64,000 nucleotides of DNA from contig JAIQFA010000009.1 of NCBI GenBank assembly GCA_020073525.1, positions 36,606-100,605 on the forward strand, read 5' to 3'. The stretch is from Terriglobia bacterium. GTDB taxonomy: Bacteria; Acidobacteriota; Terriglobia; Terriglobales; Acidobacteriaceae. The notes beneath the pieces were generated by a model. That model was not told the DNA's origin. It worked only from the letters and a program-made list of their open reading frames with translations, and did no database searches. How positions within the stretch are numbered: the stretch's first letter is position 1; each line of letters opens with the position of its first letter. Position numbers and translations under genes: made by a program. Below, piece after piece: positions 40,201-49,800 of the stretch.

Positions 40201-40331
40201 GCCGGGCCAATGGCGCGGATCGGAAGTCCGCTCAGCGTGTCCGAGTCGAGCGTCACATCCTGCGCGGAGGCGACTGTTACTAGAGTGATGACGGAGATAG
40301 CAAGGCAGAAAATTCGCACGCGATTGAGCAT
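37212..40331 (-). CDS. Large secreted BNR/Asp-box (sortilin-like) propeller protein
   Basis: A 1039-residue exported protein with a signal peptide ending TVASAQ. Many BNR/Asp-box repeats run across about residues 60-740 (GGVWKSVDGGTTFKAVF, GIYRSRDGGDNWEAM, GVFKTTDGGKSWNKLL, FRSRDHGESWDRI, VQVTRDGGKHWTNVA). These form one or two beta-propellers of the VPS10/sortilin or glycosidase-like class. A beta-domain (about 790-880) and a helical tail (about 890-1039) follow. No catalytic residues are recognisable; it may bind or cleave glycans or peptides outside the cell. The LolA-like gene lies just upstream on the same strand. Confidence 0.85.
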   Translation of the reverse strand: MLNRVRIFCLAISVITLVTVASAQDVTLDSDTLSGLPIRAIGPAAMGGRIADITAVHEGLRLTIYVGSASGGVWKSVDGGTTFKAVFDKQPSLSIGSVAIDPSHPQTVWVGTGESWVRNSVSVGTGIYRSRDGGDNWEAMGLPDSEHISRVVVHPKDSNTVYACALGHLWNSNTERGVFKTTDGGKSWNKLLYRNDSTGCAEMVMDPQDPAVLYAAMWDVRREPHNFRSGGPGSGLFRSTDAGATWHELRKGLPEGDLGRIGIAVAPSNHSRVYAVVEAKNHTALFRSDDAGESWAETNNSFNVSGRPFYFARLAADPKNVDRVYKPGFFLTVSEDGGKSFSAAFSASEGPGGGNHGDHHALWIDPENPDQMLLGTDGGVYQSLDRGAHWRFLANLPVSQFYHVSADMADPYNVYGGLQDNGTWMGPSRATDGIANRHWRNIDLGDGFWAFSDPSDADDAYAEYQGGMISRFRKSTGESKEIKPLPRPGEPEFRFNWNAPIHMSPNHLGTIYLGGQFLFRSRDHGESWDRISPDLTTNEPARQHQELSGGLTIDNSDAEKFETIYTIAESPKNGEVIWVGTDDGNVQVTRDGGKHWTNVAKDIPGLPAGTWVSTIEASHFDPAVAYATFDGHAAGDMKTHVYQTKDYGKTWTSLSTSDLIGYAHVVRQDLVNANLLFVGTEFGLFLSIDGGAHWAQFKGGLPNVAVRDIAIHPRESDLMLATHGRGIYILDDLTAIRALTPELLTKDLVMLPSRPSVLALPAAEQRFDGDAEFRGRTLPEAAAIVYYQKKRHIFGDLKLDIYDAKGQLLTSLQGDKRRGLNRVQWPERAKPPKMPPAAGLVENQYVFFGPQAQEGTYIVKLTKGKETYSSEVKLVPDPRTKSTAADRELQHKTVTQLYDMLAQLTYIVDATSELREQAKQRAAAASDDKLKEQLNSLVRKLEDFRSSLVSVKEGGMITGEKKLREHLGELYGAVNGYSGRPTQSQVESTAQMQKKLDEAGTQFQSIATSQLPPLNTVLQSKQLEPLKATSREDWDKKQK

Positions 40332-40373
40332 GTTCCCTCGAAGTGATGCGGTTGATATCCGAGCTGCGGGCGG

Positions 40374-41141
40374 TTAGTTCTTCGGTGTAACCTCGACCTT
40401 CGCGGGCGGCGCCGGAACCGCGGGCATCTTGAAGATCGAGTCATCCGCCGGAACGTTGAATTCAACCTTCGTGATGGTCAGCTTCTGTTTCTCGGCGCTT
40501 CCCTTCACTCCGCTCTCCACCGCGAACGGCACCATGATCCCGTTCACTTCCTTATAGTCGCCGATCGACGACTCCACCACCTGCTCGCTTCCCCGCACGG
40601 TCCTCTTGGTTTCCTCTTTGATCTCGAGGAAGGAATCCGCATCGATGTATACCGTCTGCACGTCGCCATTCTTGAGGCTGACTTTCAGCTTGTAAGCGTC
40701 GGTGCCCTCGATCTTTTCTTGGCCGAGGAACTCCACTTGGTTTCCTTTGCTCTTGTAGTCCACGAGCGGGCCGTCTATGTCGGCCATCTCCTCCACCTCT
40801 TTGGCCTCGTCGGCCGACATCAACTCGGGGTCTTTCTTGCCCATAAACGGCATCACCTGCCACGCATTCTTGCCATCGTAGGCCTGCACTGCGGTCAGAC
40901 CCTGGACCGTGAACTCGAGCCGCGCCAGATTGCTCCGCTTCTGGATCAACACGCCCGGCGCTTCCATCCCAGGCCCCATCGCCATCGTCGCCGTGGACTT
41001 GACCGACTGCACGCCTTTCAACTTATCCATGCCGCCACGTGCCTGAACATTTTTCGCAATAATCTCGTCTGCGGTTTGCGACCACACCGCCGGAACCAGC
41101 ACAGCGATCGCAACGATCCCGAAACACAGCTTTTTGAACAT
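40374..41141 (-). CDS. LolA/LolB-like outer-membrane lipoprotein-sorting protein
   Basis: A 255-residue periplasmic protein with a signal peptide (about 1-21, ending VWSQ). The text TADEIIAKNVQARGGMDKLKGVQSVKS and NAWQVMPFMGKKDPELMS is typical of the LolA-like fold, an open beta-barrel that carries lipid. It is one of many paralogues in this phylum, so the substrate is uncertain. A Pro-rich C terminus (VPAPPAKVEVTPKN) follows. It precedes the BNR protein by about 40 bases and is probably co-transcribed with it. Confidence 0.82.
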   Translation of the reverse strand: MFKKLCFGIVAIAVLVPAVWSQTADEIIAKNVQARGGMDKLKGVQSVKSTATMAMGPGMEAPGVLIQKRSNLARLEFTVQGLTAVQAYDGKNAWQVMPFMGKKDPELMSADEAKEVEEMADIDGPLVDYKSKGNQVEFLGQEKIEGTDAYKLKVSLKNGDVQTVYIDADSFLEIKEETKRTVRGSEQVVESSIGDYKEVNGIMVPFAVESGVKGSAEKQKLTITKVEFNVPADDSIFKMPAVPAPPAKVEVTPKN

Positions 41142-41420
41142 GAAAGTGATCTCCTGAGAAGTTCCTGGGTAACAAACGGGGTGAACACCTGACGATAAGA
41201 GGCTTGGCTGGGACTGTCAAATCAATCTTCAGGACATGATCGAAGCAATACACTTAGAAATGTTTTGTTGAGACTCGGCCCACACCCGTCCATTCCTTGA
41301 CACGCATCCAAGTGGTTGTAGGGACCGCCTTGTGATTTAGAATCAATAAGAAACATATCTCAAGAAGCAGAATCGGTTTCGGACTGAGAATTGCTTTGTG
41401 CAGGATGCACCGTTGTGCCT

Positions 41421-44015
41421 ATGGCCATTAAGCTGAAAATCCCGACCGGTCGACAGAGCGGTCCAAGCGGAAAACGCCGCGGAAGAGATCCCATCGTTCG
41501 TTTTGCCTTACTCGCCTTCCTAACAGTGTCGCTGCTGGTGGTCGGATTTTTTGCCTACTGGTATGTAAAGTATGACCGCATCATCGAGCAACGTTTCCGC
41601 GGTCCGGTATTCGCCAGTTCGGCCAAGATTTTCGCGGCTCCGAGCTTGGTAAGGGTCGGGTCAAAATTGACCGTCTCTGAGATTGCCGCCGAACTGCGTC
41701 ATGCCGGCTACACCGAGAAAGAAGGCGAATCTAAGCTCGGCAGCTATCGCACGCATGGCGGCTCGATTGAAGTTCTTCCCGGACCGGAGTCGTATCACAG
41801 CCCTGAACCCGCCACCATCACGGTAGCGGAAGGCGAGGTTTCCGCCATCAACAGCCGCTCCGCCGGAGCCCTCGAGGCCTATGAACTCGAGCCGCAGATG
41901 CTGGCTTCGTTATTCGACGCCGAGCAACGTTCCAAGCGGCAACTGGTGAAATACGACGAAATTCCCAAGGTCATGGTCGACGCGGTTACGTCGATCGAAG
42001 ACCGGCGCTTCTTCCAGCACAGCGGCGTCAATTTTATACGCCTGGCCGAGGCTGCCTGGATCGACTTCACCCACCAGCGCCACCAGCAGGGCGGTTCGAC
42101 CATCACTATGCAGCTTTCACGGGCTTTCTTTCTGAGTCCGGAGAAAACATTCCGGCGCAAGCTGATCGAAATGTTGATCGCGGTCGAACTCGAACAGAAA
42201 TTTTCCAAGCAGCAGATTTTTGAGTTCTATGCCAACCGAGTCGATCTGGGACAGCGCGGATCGTTCACCATCTCGGGCCTGGCCGAAGGGTCGCGGTCCT
42301 ATTTCAACAAGGACCTGAAAGACATCACCCTGCCGGAAGCGGCGCTGCTCGCGGGATTGATCCAAGCTCCCAGCTATCTTTCACCCTATCGCCACCCCGA
42401 GCGCGCGCTGGAACGGCGGAATACCGTAATCGAATCGATGGTCGAGACTCGCGCCATCACGCGCGACCAGGCCGACAAAGCCAAGGCAGCACCACTCAAA
42501 CTCGCCCCACCCAACGTTGAGGCCAGCGATGCGCCGTACTTCGTCGATATGGTGCGCGATACCATCGTCAGCAAACTGAGCGAGCGCGAGGTCAACGAGC
42601 AGGAGTACCGCATTTACACGACGCTTGATCCGGCGCTGCAACGGGCCGCCGCGCAAGCGGTCGAGACCGGCATCAAGCTGGTGGACGATCAGATCACGAA
42701 GATGCGTACCAAGAAGACCAAGGTGGGGAAGAACAAGTTTGAAACCAAGGTCACGCCCGGCCCGCAGGCGCAGGTGGCGCTGGTCGCCATGGACCCGCAC
42801 ACCGGCGAAATCAAGGCGCTGGTTGGTGGTAGAAACTACGGAGCGAGCCAGTTGAACCACGCGCTCGCCAAGCGTCCGACCGGGTCTATTTTCAAACCGT
42901 TCGTGTATGCCGCGGCCATGAATACCGCGATCGATGGCTCGACCACCGTCATCACTCCGGCGTCTACGGTTCCCGATCAGCCTTCGACCTTCTCCTACGG
43001 AGACCAGATCTATGAGCCGCGCAACTACAAAGAGGAGTACCACGGTGATGTCACCCTCCGGTACGCGCTGGCGCTATCGCTCAACAACGCGACCGTGAAA
43101 TTGGCAGAGGAAGTGGGCTACGACAAGGTCGCGGATCTCGCTCGGTCCGCCGGAATTGCATCGGTGAAAGCCACACCGGCAATGGCCCTCGGCGCCTATG
43201 ACGCCACCCCCATCGACATGACGGCCGCCTACACCAGTTTTGCCAACGGGGGCCTGCGGCTTTCACCGCTTTTCGTAAATTCCGTGCGCAACGCCAAAGG
43301 CGACATTGTCATGAACTTCGGGACCGAAAAGGCGCAGGTTCTCGATCCGCGCGTCGCCTTCATCATGACCAACATGCTGGAAGGCGTCATGAACTTCGGC
43401 ACCGCCGCCGGCGTACGCACCCGCGGATTTACTGCCCCCGCCGCAGGCAAAACCGGCAGTTCGCACGATGGCTGGTTCGCCGGATACACCAGCAACCTGC
43501 TGTGCATCGTCTGGATGGGATACGACGACTACAGCGACCTGCGCCTCAGTGGCGCGCAGACCGCGGCCCCCATTTGGGCCGAGTTCATGAAGAAGGCGGT
43601 CACGCTGCCCCGATATTCGGACGTGAGGCCATTCAGCCAGCCCGAAGGAGTGGTTGACGTGCAACTCGACAAAATCACCAACCGCCTGGCCACCCCTTCC
43701 TGCCCGGACGACTACACGATTGCCTTCATCGCCGGCACCGAGCCCCGCGACACCTGCGATCAGACGGGCGGCGTGCAGGGGTTCTTCTCCCGCATGTTCG
43801 GGGGAAATACCGAGAAGGCGTTGCCTCCGCCCACCACCAACGGGAACCCGCAGACGGCAGCCGGTGTCCAATCCCAGGAAGAGGCCAAGAAAAAGAAGAG
43901 CTTTTTCGGCAAAATCGTGGGCGTGTTCAAGGGGGATAGCGACTCCTCAAGCAAGAATGACAAAACCGCGCCTCCGCCGTCTAAGGGCAGTGACAGCAGC
44001 ACACCGCCACAATAG
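41421..44015 (+). CDS. Class A penicillin-binding protein (glycosyltransferase-transpeptidase)
   Basis: An 864-residue bifunctional peptidoglycan synthase. A short cytoplasmic tail and a membrane helix (about 25-50) are followed by a UB2H-like segment. The GT51 domain (about 175-345) has catalytic Glu in SIEDRRFFQHSG and the motif QGGSTITMQLSRAFFLS. The transpeptidase domain (about 400-740) has SxxK in TGSIFKPFVYA, SxN in SLNNAT and KTGSS. The C-terminal tail is Lys/Ser-rich. Start ATG 41421 is preferred to the TTG at 41391. It polymerises and cross-links the cell wall, most like PBP1b. Confidence 0.94.
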   Translation: MAIKLKIPTGRQSGPSGKRRGRDPIVRFALLAFLTVSLLVVGFFAYWYVKYDRIIEQRFRGPVFASSAKIFAAPSLVRVGSKLTVSEIAAELRHAGYTEKEGESKLGSYRTHGGSIEVLPGPESYHSPEPATITVAEGEVSAINSRSAGALEAYELEPQMLASLFDAEQRSKRQLVKYDEIPKVMVDAVTSIEDRRFFQHSGVNFIRLAEAAWIDFTHQRHQQGGSTITMQLSRAFFLSPEKTFRRKLIEMLIAVELEQKFSKQQIFEFYANRVDLGQRGSFTISGLAEGSRSYFNKDLKDITLPEAALLAGLIQAPSYLSPYRHPERALERRNTVIESMVETRAITRDQADKAKAAPLKLAPPNVEASDAPYFVDMVRDTIVSKLSEREVNEQEYRIYTTLDPALQRAAAQAVETGIKLVDDQITKMRTKKTKVGKNKFETKVTPGPQAQVALVAMDPHTGEIKALVGGRNYGASQLNHALAKRPTGSIFKPFVYAAAMNTAIDGSTTVITPASTVPDQPSTFSYGDQIYEPRNYKEEYHGDVTLRYALALSLNNATVKLAEEVGYDKVADLARSAGIASVKATPAMALGAYDATPIDMTAAYTSFANGGLRLSPLFVNSVRNAKGDIVMNFGTEKAQVLDPRVAFIMTNMLEGVMNFGTAAGVRTRGFTAPAAGKTGSSHDGWFAGYTSNLLCIVWMGYDDYSDLRLSGAQTAAPIWAEFMKKAVTLPRYSDVRPFSQPEGVVDVQLDKITNRLATPSCPDDYTIAFIAGTEPRDTCDQTGGVQGFFSRMFGGNTEKALPPPTTNGNPQTAAGVQSQEEAKKKKSFFGKIVGVFKGDSDSSSKNDKTAPPPSKGSDSSTPPQ

Positions 44016-44144
44016 TGGGGACTTAAGGGAGTGAACGGCTTTCAGTCCTGCTGTTTTGCGGTCCTACAGTTGCAAGCGACCTATCGCAATACGCTGAAAC
44101 ACCGTGAAACTCTGAAGTTTTGTAGGTTCGGCCGGGGGTGGAAT

Positions 44145-44954
44145 ATGCTTTCCTGGATCCGCGTCAGCTCCGTATCACTTCTCTTCGCTTCTCTTCTCGT
44201 ACTCCCTTCGCAGGCTCAGAATTCCGAACAATTGGAAGTCGGCCCGCCACCGCTGCACCGCGCCGAGCCGCCCGCTCCCGGGGCCACGCCCGAAGAACTC
44301 GAAAGACGCGGCGACGACCTGCGGGTGGACAAGAACTTTCTAGACGCCATCGATTACTATCAAGCCGCCCTGAAAGGCTCGCCGGGCAACGCCTCCGTGC
44401 TCAACAAAATCGGCATCTGCCAACTCATGATGCAGCGCTACAAGGAAGCCAAGAAGAGTTTCGAACGCGCCATCAAGGCCGACCGGCAACATGCCGATGC
44501 TTATAACAATCTCGGCGTCATTTATTACGCTCAGAAGAACTACAACGGAGCAATCCGGCACTACGAGAAGGCGATCTCGTTGAAGAATGATGCCGCCTCC
44601 TACTACAACAACCTGGGTGCAGCTTATTTTGCGAAGAAACAGTTTGAAAAGGCCATTCAAAACTATGCCAAGGCAGTCCAGCTTGATCCCGACGTCTTCG
44701 AGCGTAGCTCGCACGCCGGGGTTCAGGCTCAGCTCCCCTCTCCGGCAGACCGGGCCCACTACGATTACGTTCTAGCCAAGCTGTATGCCCGGACGGGCGT
44801 CGCCGACCGTTCGTTGCACTATCTGAAAAAGGCCATGGAAGAGGGCTACAAGGACATCAACAATGTCTACAAAGACAATGAGTTCACCACCTTGCGTAAG
44901 GACCCGCGATTCGCGGAACTGATGGCAGCGAAGACCACGGCTATCCCTGATTAG
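44145..44954 (+). CDS. Secreted TPR protein
   Basis: 269 residues from ATG 44145, which has GGGGGTGG five bases ahead and gives a signal peptide (about 1-25, ending LPSQAQ). Four to five TPRs follow (ELERRGDDLRVDKNFLDAID, SVLNKIGICQLMMQRYKEAK, ADAYNNLGVIYYAQKNYNGA, ASYYNNLGAAYFAKKQFEKA). A C-terminal helical region follows (YLKKAMEEGYKDINNVYKDN). A periplasmic scaffold role is likely. It lies 130 bases after the PBP gene and may work with it (inference). Confidence 0.86.
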   Translation: MLSWIRVSSVSLLFASLLVLPSQAQNSEQLEVGPPPLHRAEPPAPGATPEELERRGDDLRVDKNFLDAIDYYQAALKGSPGNASVLNKIGICQLMMQRYKEAKKSFERAIKADRQHADAYNNLGVIYYAQKNYNGAIRHYEKAISLKNDAASYYNNLGAAYFAKKQFEKAIQNYAKAVQLDPDVFERSSHAGVQAQLPSPADRAHYDYVLAKLYARTGVADRSLHYLKKAMEEGYKDINNVYKDNEFTTLRKDPRFAELMAAKTTAIPD

Positions 44955-45317
44955 CAGGCTGCCGGAAAACTCCGGTTTCGTATCCGGCGCAATACATTTG
45001 GATTCTTTTAGGGCGTAACCGGATTCGTATCCGGGTATCGCTTCAGCGATACCGCAAATTCTTCGAAATCAAACGACCCCTTTAGGGGCCGGGCATTCCG
45101 AAGCCGACAAATCGCTGGCAGGAAACGAGTTAGAAAACATCCAGAAAATTGAAGACGCCGCGAAACTTTCCCGGCACGATTGGGTTTTGAGAACCAATGC
45201 TCCTGAAAACAACAGGGTGAGTAGGGAGAACAATCACCCGCCGGTTGCTAACCCGAGCACGCCCCAAGCAAGCAACCGGTGGGTGTATTTCAACTGAGAA
45301 CTGGAAACCGAGAACTA
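44955..45317. other. Intergenic stretch with hairpins
   Basis: 363 bases between the TPR gene and the kdsC stop. It holds a perfect hairpin GGTATCGC-TTCA-GCGATACC (about 45033-45052), two copies of a CGTATCCGG-containing unit (44980-45030) and CCCCTTTAGGGG near 45075. No coding frame is convincing. Confidence 0.5.
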
Positions 45318-45950
45318 TCAGCCTCTCTCCGAAACATAGTCCTCAACCACCTGCTTCCATTTACCTTGCGCTTTCAGGATGTATTCGATTGCGTCGCGAG
45401 CCGCACCGTCTCCGCCGGCGTGGGATGTCGTCCAGTGGGCCTCGGCTTTGACCTCGGGCCGCGCGTTCTTGACCGCGATCGCCAGGCCACATTTGCGCAT
45501 GGCCGGCAGATCGATCACATCATCACCAACAAAAGCAGCCTCGGCGGCGGTGATTCCATCCTTTTCGAGAATCTGCGCAAACACCGATGCTTTGTCCTGA
45601 ATGCCCTGGTAGACATGGTCAATCTTCAGATCGCGAGCGCGCAGGGCCACCGTTTCGGAAATACGCTTAGTGATGATCCCGGTCTTGATTCCCGCAATGC
45701 GCGCCATTGAAATGGCAGTGCCGTCATGGGCATGGAAGCCCTTGGCCTCAATCAGGCTGGCGCTATGAAGCCCGAATCCACCTTGCCCGGGATGCTGGGC
45801 AGACCGTTCGAGAACACTCTGCTGAGCGCCGCCCTGCGAGCCTCCGGGCGCCGGAAAAATCCAGATTTTGCCGTCGGTAAGGACGCCGTCAACGTCGAAG
45901 ATGATGAGTTTAATCTTGCGGGCCCGAGCAGTGGCGGATGGTTTAGGCAT
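45318..45950 (-). CDS. kdsC: Kdo-8-phosphate phosphatase KdsC, with an insert
   Basis: A 210-residue HAD-type phosphatase removing phosphate from Kdo-8-P. The catalytic DxD loop is in IIFDVDGVLTDGKIW, motif II in GIITKRIS, and motif III/IV in YQGIQDKASVF and FVGDDVIDLP. ATG 45950 begins MPKPSATARARKIKL. Relatives run about 170-190 residues; the extra length is a non-conserved segment after IFPAPGG (about 45-70, with QQSVLERSAQHPGQGG) before the HAHDG motif. It completes the KdsD-KdsA-KdsC series in this window; kdsB is not here. Confidence 0.88.
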   Translation of the reverse strand: MPKPSATARARKIKLIIFDVDGVLTDGKIWIFPAPGGSQGGAQQSVLERSAQHPGQGGFGLHSASLIEAKGFHAHDGTAISMARIAGIKTGIITKRISETVALRARDLKIDHVYQGIQDKASVFAQILEKDGITAAEAAFVGDDVIDLPAMRKCGLAIAVKNARPEVKAEAHWTTSHAGGDGAARDAIEYILKAQGKWKQVVEDYVSERG

Positions 45951-46112
45951 CGCCGAAATTCTAGCAGGGTGCCGGCCGGCCCGTGTGGAGATGGGCACAT
46001 GGCCGGACCGCCGTGGGCGAAACGGAAGGGGAGCGCCCCGACCCCAACTCAGCCTTCGCATTGGGCTCGCAGTCGGCAGGAACTTGAATCGGCAGAGATT
46101 TTTCCTTTTGTC

Positions 46113-46141
46113 ACACATTATCATGTGTAATAATGTACACA
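46113..46141 (+). promoter_or_regulatory. Palindromic operator overlapping the vapB start
   Basis: Two overlapping perfect inverted repeats: ACACAT-TATC-ATGTGT (46113-46128) and TGTGTA-ATAATG-TACACA (46124-46141). The second ends on the A of the vapB ATG. Toxin-antitoxin operons are usually autorepressed at such sites, so this is a probable VapBC operator (inference). The region is AT-rich compared with its surroundings. Confidence 0.75.
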
Positions 46142-46371
46142 TGGCAACTAATCTTGCACTAGACGACCGTCTGATCGAGGAAGCCCGGCGGGTTGGAAAG
46201 CACAAGACCAAGAAAGAAGCGGTCAACGCCGCTCTGGATGAGTACGTCCGACGGCGCAAGCAGATGAGGATACTGGATGCCTTTGGCACCGTCACCTTCG
46301 ATCCAGCCTACGATTACAAGGCGGAACGGCGGCGGAGCTCACGCCGTGCGGGCGGCCAATCGCGGCCATGA
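46141..46371 (+). CDS. vapB: VapB-family antitoxin
   Basis: A 76-residue protein with an N-terminal ribbon-helix-helix-like segment (ATNLALDDRLIEEARRVGKH, KTKKEAVNAALDEYVRRRKQ). The C-terminal tail FGTVTFDPAYDYKAERRR is of the kind that occupies the toxin's active site. The start ATG lies within a palindromic operator. The final bases overlap the toxin start (ATGA), so the two are translated together. A longer upstream frame exists but lacks support. Confidence 0.88.
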   Translation: MATNLALDDRLIEEARRVGKHKTKKEAVNAALDEYVRRRKQMRILDAFGTVTFDPAYDYKAERRRSSRRAGGQSRP

Positions 46372-46781
46372 TGGTGCTTGTGGATACCCCGGTCTGGTCG
46401 CTGGCGCTGCGGCGCCGGCCCGAACATCTCAGCGGGTCACAACATGGTCTGGCCAACGTCCTCGCCGAATTGATTCGCGAGGGACGCGCACAGATGGTTG
46501 GACCGATCCGCCAAGAGTTACTCTCGGGGATCCGCGAGGAAGCTCAATTCAAGAAAATCCGCGACTATCTGCGAGCCTTTCGCGAGTCCTCGCTCGAAGC
46601 GGAGGATTACGAAGATGCTGCCCGCATGAGCAACCAATGCCGTAGCCGTGGCATTGCTGGATCACCCATCGATTTCCTGATCTGCGCCGCCGCTCACCGC
46701 CGCGGCTGGGTCATTCTCACCACCGATCAGGATTTCCAGAACTACGCGAAGGTGCTGCCTCTGCGCCTGCATCCCGCTTAA
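46368..46781 (+). CDS. vapC: VapC toxin, PIN-domain ribonuclease
   Basis: A 137-residue PIN-domain nuclease. Four acidic positions expected for Mg2+ binding are visible: Asp6 in VLVDTPVWS, Glu in GPIRQELLSG, Asp in GSPIDFLICA and Asp in TTDQDF. VapC toxins cut tRNA or rRNA when freed from VapB. It overlaps vapB by four bases. The pair appears intact. A second in-frame ATG is the next codon. Confidence 0.92.
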   Translation: MMVLVDTPVWSLALRRRPEHLSGSQHGLANVLAELIREGRAQMVGPIRQELLSGIREEAQFKKIRDYLRAFRESSLEAEDYEDAARMSNQCRSRGIAGSPIDFLICAAAHRRGWVILTTDQDFQNYAKVLPLRLHPA

Positions 46782-46868
46782 TCGCGACAAAATTGCAGTG
46801 ACTTAATCTATTACGAGCACCAAAGGCGAACATTTTACGAAACTCCAGTTTCCCGCTACAATCACCCC

Positions 46869-49800
46869 ATGCTGTCCGCAGTCTCCCCTTCCCTCGCCTG
46901 GGCTCATCCGCTGGTGCAGGAATGGTTCACCGCGCGCTTCTCCACGCCGACCGAACCGCAGGAGCAGGGCTGGCCACACATCCTGGCCGGCCACACCACA
47001 CTGATCTCGGCTCCGACCGGATCGGGCAAGACGCTGGCTGCGTTCCTCGCATGCATTGACCGCCTCGTCTGCAAGGCGCTCGCGGGCGATCTGCACGACC
47101 GGACCGAAGTGCTCTACGTCTCTCCGCTCAAGGCCCTCGGCAACGACATCCAGAAAAACCTTGAAGTGCCGCTGGGAGAGATTCTGCAGATGGCCAGCGA
47201 TCGCGGCCTGCTCATGCCGGAGATCCGGACGGCCGTCCGCACGGGCGACACTTTGATGAAAGACCGGCGCGCCATGCTGAAGCGGCCGCCACACATTCTG
47301 GTTACGACGCCGGAGTCGTTCTACATCCTGCTCACCGCCGAGAAGAGTCGCGCCATTCTGCGGGATGTCGAGACCGTGATCATCGACGAAATTCACGCCG
47401 TCGCCGACGACAAGCGCGGCGTGCATCTCTCACTTTCGTTAGAACGACTGGAAGCGCTGACCGAGCACCCGCCAGTGCGCATCGGGCTTTCTGCTACGCA
47501 GAAGCCAATCGAAGAAGTCGCTCACTTCCTGGCAGGAAGCGGGCGTCCTGATCCCGTGATCGTCAACGTTGGTCACAAACGGAAGCTCGATCTCGGAGTC
47601 GAGGTTCCGTCTTCGGAACTTGGCCCGGTTGCTTCCAATGAAATGTGGGACGAGATTTATGAGCGCATCGTGCAACTCGTGCATGCGCACCGCTCGACGC
47701 TCGTCTTTGTAAACACTCGCCGCTTGGCCGAGCGCATGGCCCATCATCTCGGCGAGCGCATGGGCGAAGAAAACGTGGCCGCGCATCATGGCAGCCTGTC
47801 GCGCAAGCTGCGTCTGGAGGCAGAGCGCAAGCTGAAAGAAGGCCAGGTAAAGGTTCTGGTGGCAACTGCTTCGCTCGAACTGGGCATCGACGTCGGGACC
47901 GTGGACCTGGTGTGCCACATCAGTTCCCCGCGTTCGATTGCGGTTGCACTGCAGCGAGTGGGGCGCTCGGGCCACTGGCGCGGCGCTGTTCCCAAAGGAA
48001 GATTTTTTGTTACCACCCGCGACGATCTCGCGGAATGTGCCGTGCTGGTGCGCGCGATTCGCTTGGGCGAACTCGACCGCCTGATTTTTCCCGAAGCATC
48101 GCTCGATGTTCTGGCGCAACAGATCGTCGCGTGCTGTGCCGCTTCTGGCAGTGCCGCCACAGCGAACAAATTGGGCGACAAGAACAATGACGGATGGGAT
48201 GAAGACGAGCTATTCGCGCTCGTCAAGCGCGCCTACCCCTATCGCAATCTCGAGCGCAAGACGTTCGACGAAGTGCTTGAGATGCTTTCCGAAGGCATCA
48301 CTTCGCAACGCGGCCGCTACGGCGCCTACCTGCATCACGACCGCATCAACCGCAAGCTGCGAGCGCGGCGTGGTGCGCGACTGGCGGCGATCACAAGCGG
48401 AGGCGCGATTCCCGACAATGCCCTATTCACCGTGGTTGCCGAACCCGACGGCGGCATCGTCGGAACCGTCGATGAAGACTTCGCGGTCGAGAGCATGGCC
48501 GGAGAGGTCATGCTGCTGGGCAACACATCGTGGAGGATTCGTCGCATCGAAGGCAAATCGTCGCGCATCCTGGTGGAAAACGCGCAGGGCGCTCCGCCGG
48601 GGATACCGTTCTGGCGGGGAGAAGCCCCGGCGCGCACATCGGAGCTCTCAGCACAGCTGGGCGAATTGCGCAAAGAGATCAGCGACCGCCTGCCCGGAGT
48701 GATTCCGGTCGAAGGATGGCGCAATCTTCCGGTCGTGGCGGAGACAGTGAGGTGGCTGCACGAAGAATGCGGGCTCGACCAATCGGGCGCCGAGCAGTTG
48801 ATTCAGTACACCCTCGAAGGCCGCGCAGTGCTGGGCGATGTGCCGACGCAAACGACGATCATCGCCGAAAGATTCTTCGACGAGGGCGGCGGGATGCAGT
48901 TGATCATTCACGCCCCCTTTGGCGGCCGCATCAACAAAGCCTGGGGACTGGCGCTGCGCAAGCGCTTCTGCCGCGGTTTCAATTTCGAATTGCAGGCGGC
49001 CGCCACCGACAACGGATTAAACATCGCGCTGGCCGAGCAGCACAGCTTTCCTCTTGCCGACGTTTTTCAATTCCTGGCTTCTGAGAGTATGGCACCGATC
49101 CTGGAACAGGCGGCGCTGGCCTCACCGATCTTTCAAACGCGCTGGCGTTGGGATGCAACCCGCGCCCTGGCCCTGTTGCGTTTTCAGGGCGGCAAGAAAG
49201 TGCCGCCGCAGATCCAGCGCATGCGCTCCGATGATCTGCTGGCCTCGGTGTTCCCCGATGTAGCGGCGTGCTTTGAGAATATCGAAGGAGACATCAAGAT
49301 TCCCGATCATCCGCTGGTGCACGAGGTCATGAAAGACGTGCTAACCGAAGCTCTCGATATCGACGGCCTCGCCGAGGTGTTACGCGGAATCGAACAGGGA
49401 CGGATTCGTTGCCTCGCGGTGGACACCCCGGTGCCGTCGCAGTTCTCGCACGAAATTCTCAATGCAAACCCGTACGCATATTTGGACGACGCACCCCTGG
49501 AAGAGCGCCGCGCGCGGGCGGTAGAGATGCGCCGTGTGCTGCCGGCGTCTGTGCTTGAGGAAGTCGGCGCGCTCGATCCCGCAGCCATCGCGCAGGTGCA
49601 GCAGGAGGCATGGCCCGATGTGCGCGATGCGGATGAGTTGCATGATGTGCTGCATACGTTAGTAGCGGTGCCGGTGGAGGGAAGCTCTCAGCTGTCAGCT
49701 GTCAGCTCTCAGCAGGCAACCTCACAGTTCGCCGCGCGCGGCTCGAAGCCCACCGCTCACTGGGGAGAGTTTTTCGATCGCCTGCAACGCGAGAATCGCG

